A stretch of 64,000 bases of DNA from Haliscomenobacter sp040401995 (lineage in GTDB: Bacteria; Bacteroidota; Bacteroidia; Chitinophagales; Saprospiraceae), in the NCBI GenBank assembly GCA_040401995.1, contig JBBANM010000022.1:15775-79774 (forward strand). The letters are read 5' to 3'. How positions within the stretch are numbered: the first letter of the stretch is position 1; each line of letters opens with the position of its first letter. The notes under the pieces are model-generated. The model was not told the DNA's origin. It saw nothing but the letters and a program-made list of their open reading frames with translations, and ran no database searches. Positions 62,438 through 64,000 of this stretch are shown here, piece by piece. Position numbers and translations under genes: made by a program.

Positions 62438-63940
62438 ATGCAAAACGGAAAACGTTTAACCATAGCCGAAGAAGCCCTCCAAGAAGCCTTAGCCCTGAAC
62501 ACGCGGCGTTTATTCTTGAAACAATGCGGCATGGGGCTGGGCGCAGCAGCCTTAGGCAGTTTGTTGGGAAGCTGTGTACGCGGCGGGAGTTCTACCGCTT
62601 CTACCCTCTTCAATCCCGAAAACCCTTTGGCTGCTCGGGCGCCGCAATTTGCTGGTCGCGCCAAAGCCGTTATTCATCTCCATATGGCGGGCGCGCCATC
62701 CCAATTGGAGTTATTTGATTACAAACCGGCTTTACACAAACTCGACGGACAAGATTGCCCGGCGTCCTTGCTGGAGGGCAAGCAGTTTGCTTTTATCCGC
62801 GGCGTACCTAAAATGATGGGACCGCAGGCCAAATTTGCTCAGCATGGCGATTCTGGCGCTTGGGTATCGGAGTTGCTGCCGCACTTATCAACCGTAGCAG
62901 ATGAAATCTCTTTTTTGAAAGCCGTCAATACCGATCAGTTCAACCATGCTCCGGCGCAATTGCTGATGCACACGGGCACGCCGCGCATTGGCCGCCCCAG
63001 CATGGGCGCCTGGGTGACCTATGGCCTAGGATCGGAAAACAGTAACCTTCCCGGGTTTGTCGTTTTGACTTCGGGCGGCGCCAACCCCGATGCGGGCAAA
63101 ACCCTTTGGGGCAGCGGTTTTTTACCCTCTGTTTACCAAGGCGTACAATGTCGTTCCAAGGGCGATCCGGTTTTGTACCTTGGCGACCCGAATGGTGTAA
63201 GTAGGGATTTGCGCAAATCTTCGGTAGATGCCATCAACGACATCAACCGCATTACCCACGAGGAATTCAATGACCCCGAGGTGCTCTCGCGCATCTCACA
63301 ATACGAGATGGCTTACCGGATGCAGGTTTCCGTGCCAGAGGTAATGAACATCGATGATGAACCAGCCTATATCCATGAATTGTACGGCACTAAACCTGGG
63401 GAAGCCAATTTTGCCAATAATGTGTTGCTGGCGCGTAAATTGGTAGAAAAAGGCGTGCGTTATGTACAACTTTTTGACTGGGGCTGGGACAGCCACGGCA
63501 CGGGCAGCGATTTGGCGATCGACATTGGTTTTGTGAACAAATGCCGAGGAATGGACAAAGCCGTTACCGCTCTTTTGCTCGACCTAAAACAACGCGGTTT
63601 ACTCGAAGAAACCTTGGTAGTATGGGGCGGCGAATTTGGTCGCACGCCCATGCAGGAAAACCGCAACGGGGTAACCATGCCCTTCAAAGGGCGCGATCAC
63701 CATGCCGATGCCTTTACCATGTGGATGGCTGGCGGCGGAATCAAACGCGGGCATTCCCATGGCGAAACCGACGAGATTGGTTACAACCCGGTCAGCGGCA
63801 AAGTATCGGTTTACGATATTCAAGCCACTATTTTGAATCAATTGGGTTTCAACCACGAGCAATTCACCTATCCATTTCAAGGTCGCAATTTCCGACTTAC
63901 CGATGTGCATGGGCAGGTGATTCGCGAGGTTGTAGCCTAG
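62438..63940 (+). CDS. DUF1501 protein, Tat-exported
   Basis: This 500-aa protein has a twin-arginine signal (T22-R23-R24-LFLKQ) and a lipobox-like LGSC46, so it may be a Tat-exported lipoprotein. The body is the DUF1501 sulfatase/alkaline-phosphatase-like fold: AKAVIHLHMAGAPSQLELFD, then FNHAPAQLLMHTG, VQLFDWGWDSHGTGSD and VVWGGEFGRTPM, with RDHHADAFTMWMAGGG near the C-terminus. Histidines and aspartates in these motifs are typical metal-ligand positions. It pairs with the DUF1549/DUF1553 protein upstream, and the two probably work on the same substrate. The stop codon TAG is the first part of a family A repeat. Confidence 0.88.
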   Translation: MQNGKRLTIAEEALQEALALNTRRLFLKQCGMGLGAAALGSLLGSCVRGGSSTASTLFNPENPLAARAPQFAGRAKAVIHLHMAGAPSQLELFDYKPALHKLDGQDCPASLLEGKQFAFIRGVPKMMGPQAKFAQHGDSGAWVSELLPHLSTVADEISFLKAVNTDQFNHAPAQLLMHTGTPRIGRPSMGAWVTYGLGSENSNLPGFVVLTSGGANPDAGKTLWGSGFLPSVYQGVQCRSKGDPVLYLGDPNGVSRDLRKSSVDAINDINRITHEEFNDPEVLSRISQYEMAYRMQVSVPEVMNIDDEPAYIHELYGTKPGEANFANNVLLARKLVEKGVRYVQLFDWGWDSHGTGSDLAIDIGFVNKCRGMDKAVTALLLDLKQRGLLEETLVVWGGEFGRTPMQENRNGVTMPFKGRDHHADAFTMWMAGGGIKRGHSHGETDEIGYNPVSGKVSVYDIQATILNQLGFNHEQFTYPFQGRNFRLTDVHGQVIREVVA

Positions 63941-64000
63941 AGTGTGTTTGGATTTTTAGTTCGCGCTGCAAATGGCCAAAATTCACCCCAACTTCGTTGC
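63939..64000. repeat. Family A inverted-repeat element, cut by the window edge
   Basis: It starts AGAGTGTGTTTGG inside the TAG stop of the DUF1501 gene and continues with the CGCGCTGCAAATGGCCAAAA core and CCCCAACTTCGTT. This is nearly identical to the reverse complement of 18324-18382. The right arm lies beyond the window. Confidence 0.8.

Overview
The window looks like chromosome of a Bacteroidota bacterium, most likely of the Saprospiria type (Haliscomenobacter/Lewinella-like); the genus is inference. The signs are a type IX secretion (T9SS) C-terminal sorting domain on two secreted proteins, a giant GEVED/SdrD-B/cohesin/dockerin surface protein, a CarboxypepD_reg plus outer-membrane barrel protein, an ExbB-ExbD-ExbD-TonB-PstS-TPR operon, a NuoG without the molybdopterin region, and promoter -7 boxes of the TAnnTTTG kind instead of sigma70 hexamers. 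No phage, IS transposase, CRISPR array or rRNA was seen. One tRNA, tRNA-Arg(CCG), is present.

Layout. 1-16.9 kb holds mixed single genes: a dipeptide-epimerase-like enolase (5' end outside the window), a DoxX-like membrane protein, a periplasmic-TPR adenylate cyclase, an ammonium transporter, a large MscS-type channel, a J-domain protein, a DEAD-box RNA helicase, tRNA-Arg, a PPP-type phosphatase, a tiny protein-kinase-like protein, a TonB-receptor-like barrel protein, a DUF4198-like protein and an FkbM methyltransferase. 17-25.2 kb, all on the minus strand, is energy-transduction machinery: exbB, two exbD, tonB, a coupled 63-aa membrane protein, a PstS-like lipoprotein and a TPR protein. A second exbD-tonB pair follows, split by a 206-bp inverted repeat. 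25.6-38.7 kb (minus) is the complete 14-subunit complex I operon nuoA-N in canonical order, with inverted-repeat elements in the nuoD-nuoE and nuoF-nuoG gaps. 38.9-58.3 kb (minus) is one co-directional run of four exported proteins: a ~4,970-aa giant, a short T9SS protein and two paralogues with a tail-spike-like peptidase-G2-type region. 58.5-64 kb (plus) carries an agmatinase/arginase-family enzyme and a PSCyt1/DUF1549/DUF1553 plus DUF1501 pair.

The strongest unexplained signals are two. First, the giant secreted locus combines a beta-propeller, about six GEVED modules, a type I dockerin and a cohesin-like domain in one chain, next to paired G2-like proteins with long Ala-rich hydrophobic segments. 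Second, there is a dense set of at least six different long-hairpin (MITE/REP-like) repeat families. Several sit on stop codons or inside operons, and two exist in both long (~160-206 bp) and collapsed (~57 bp) forms. All functional names come from motif recognition by eye; no database search was run.
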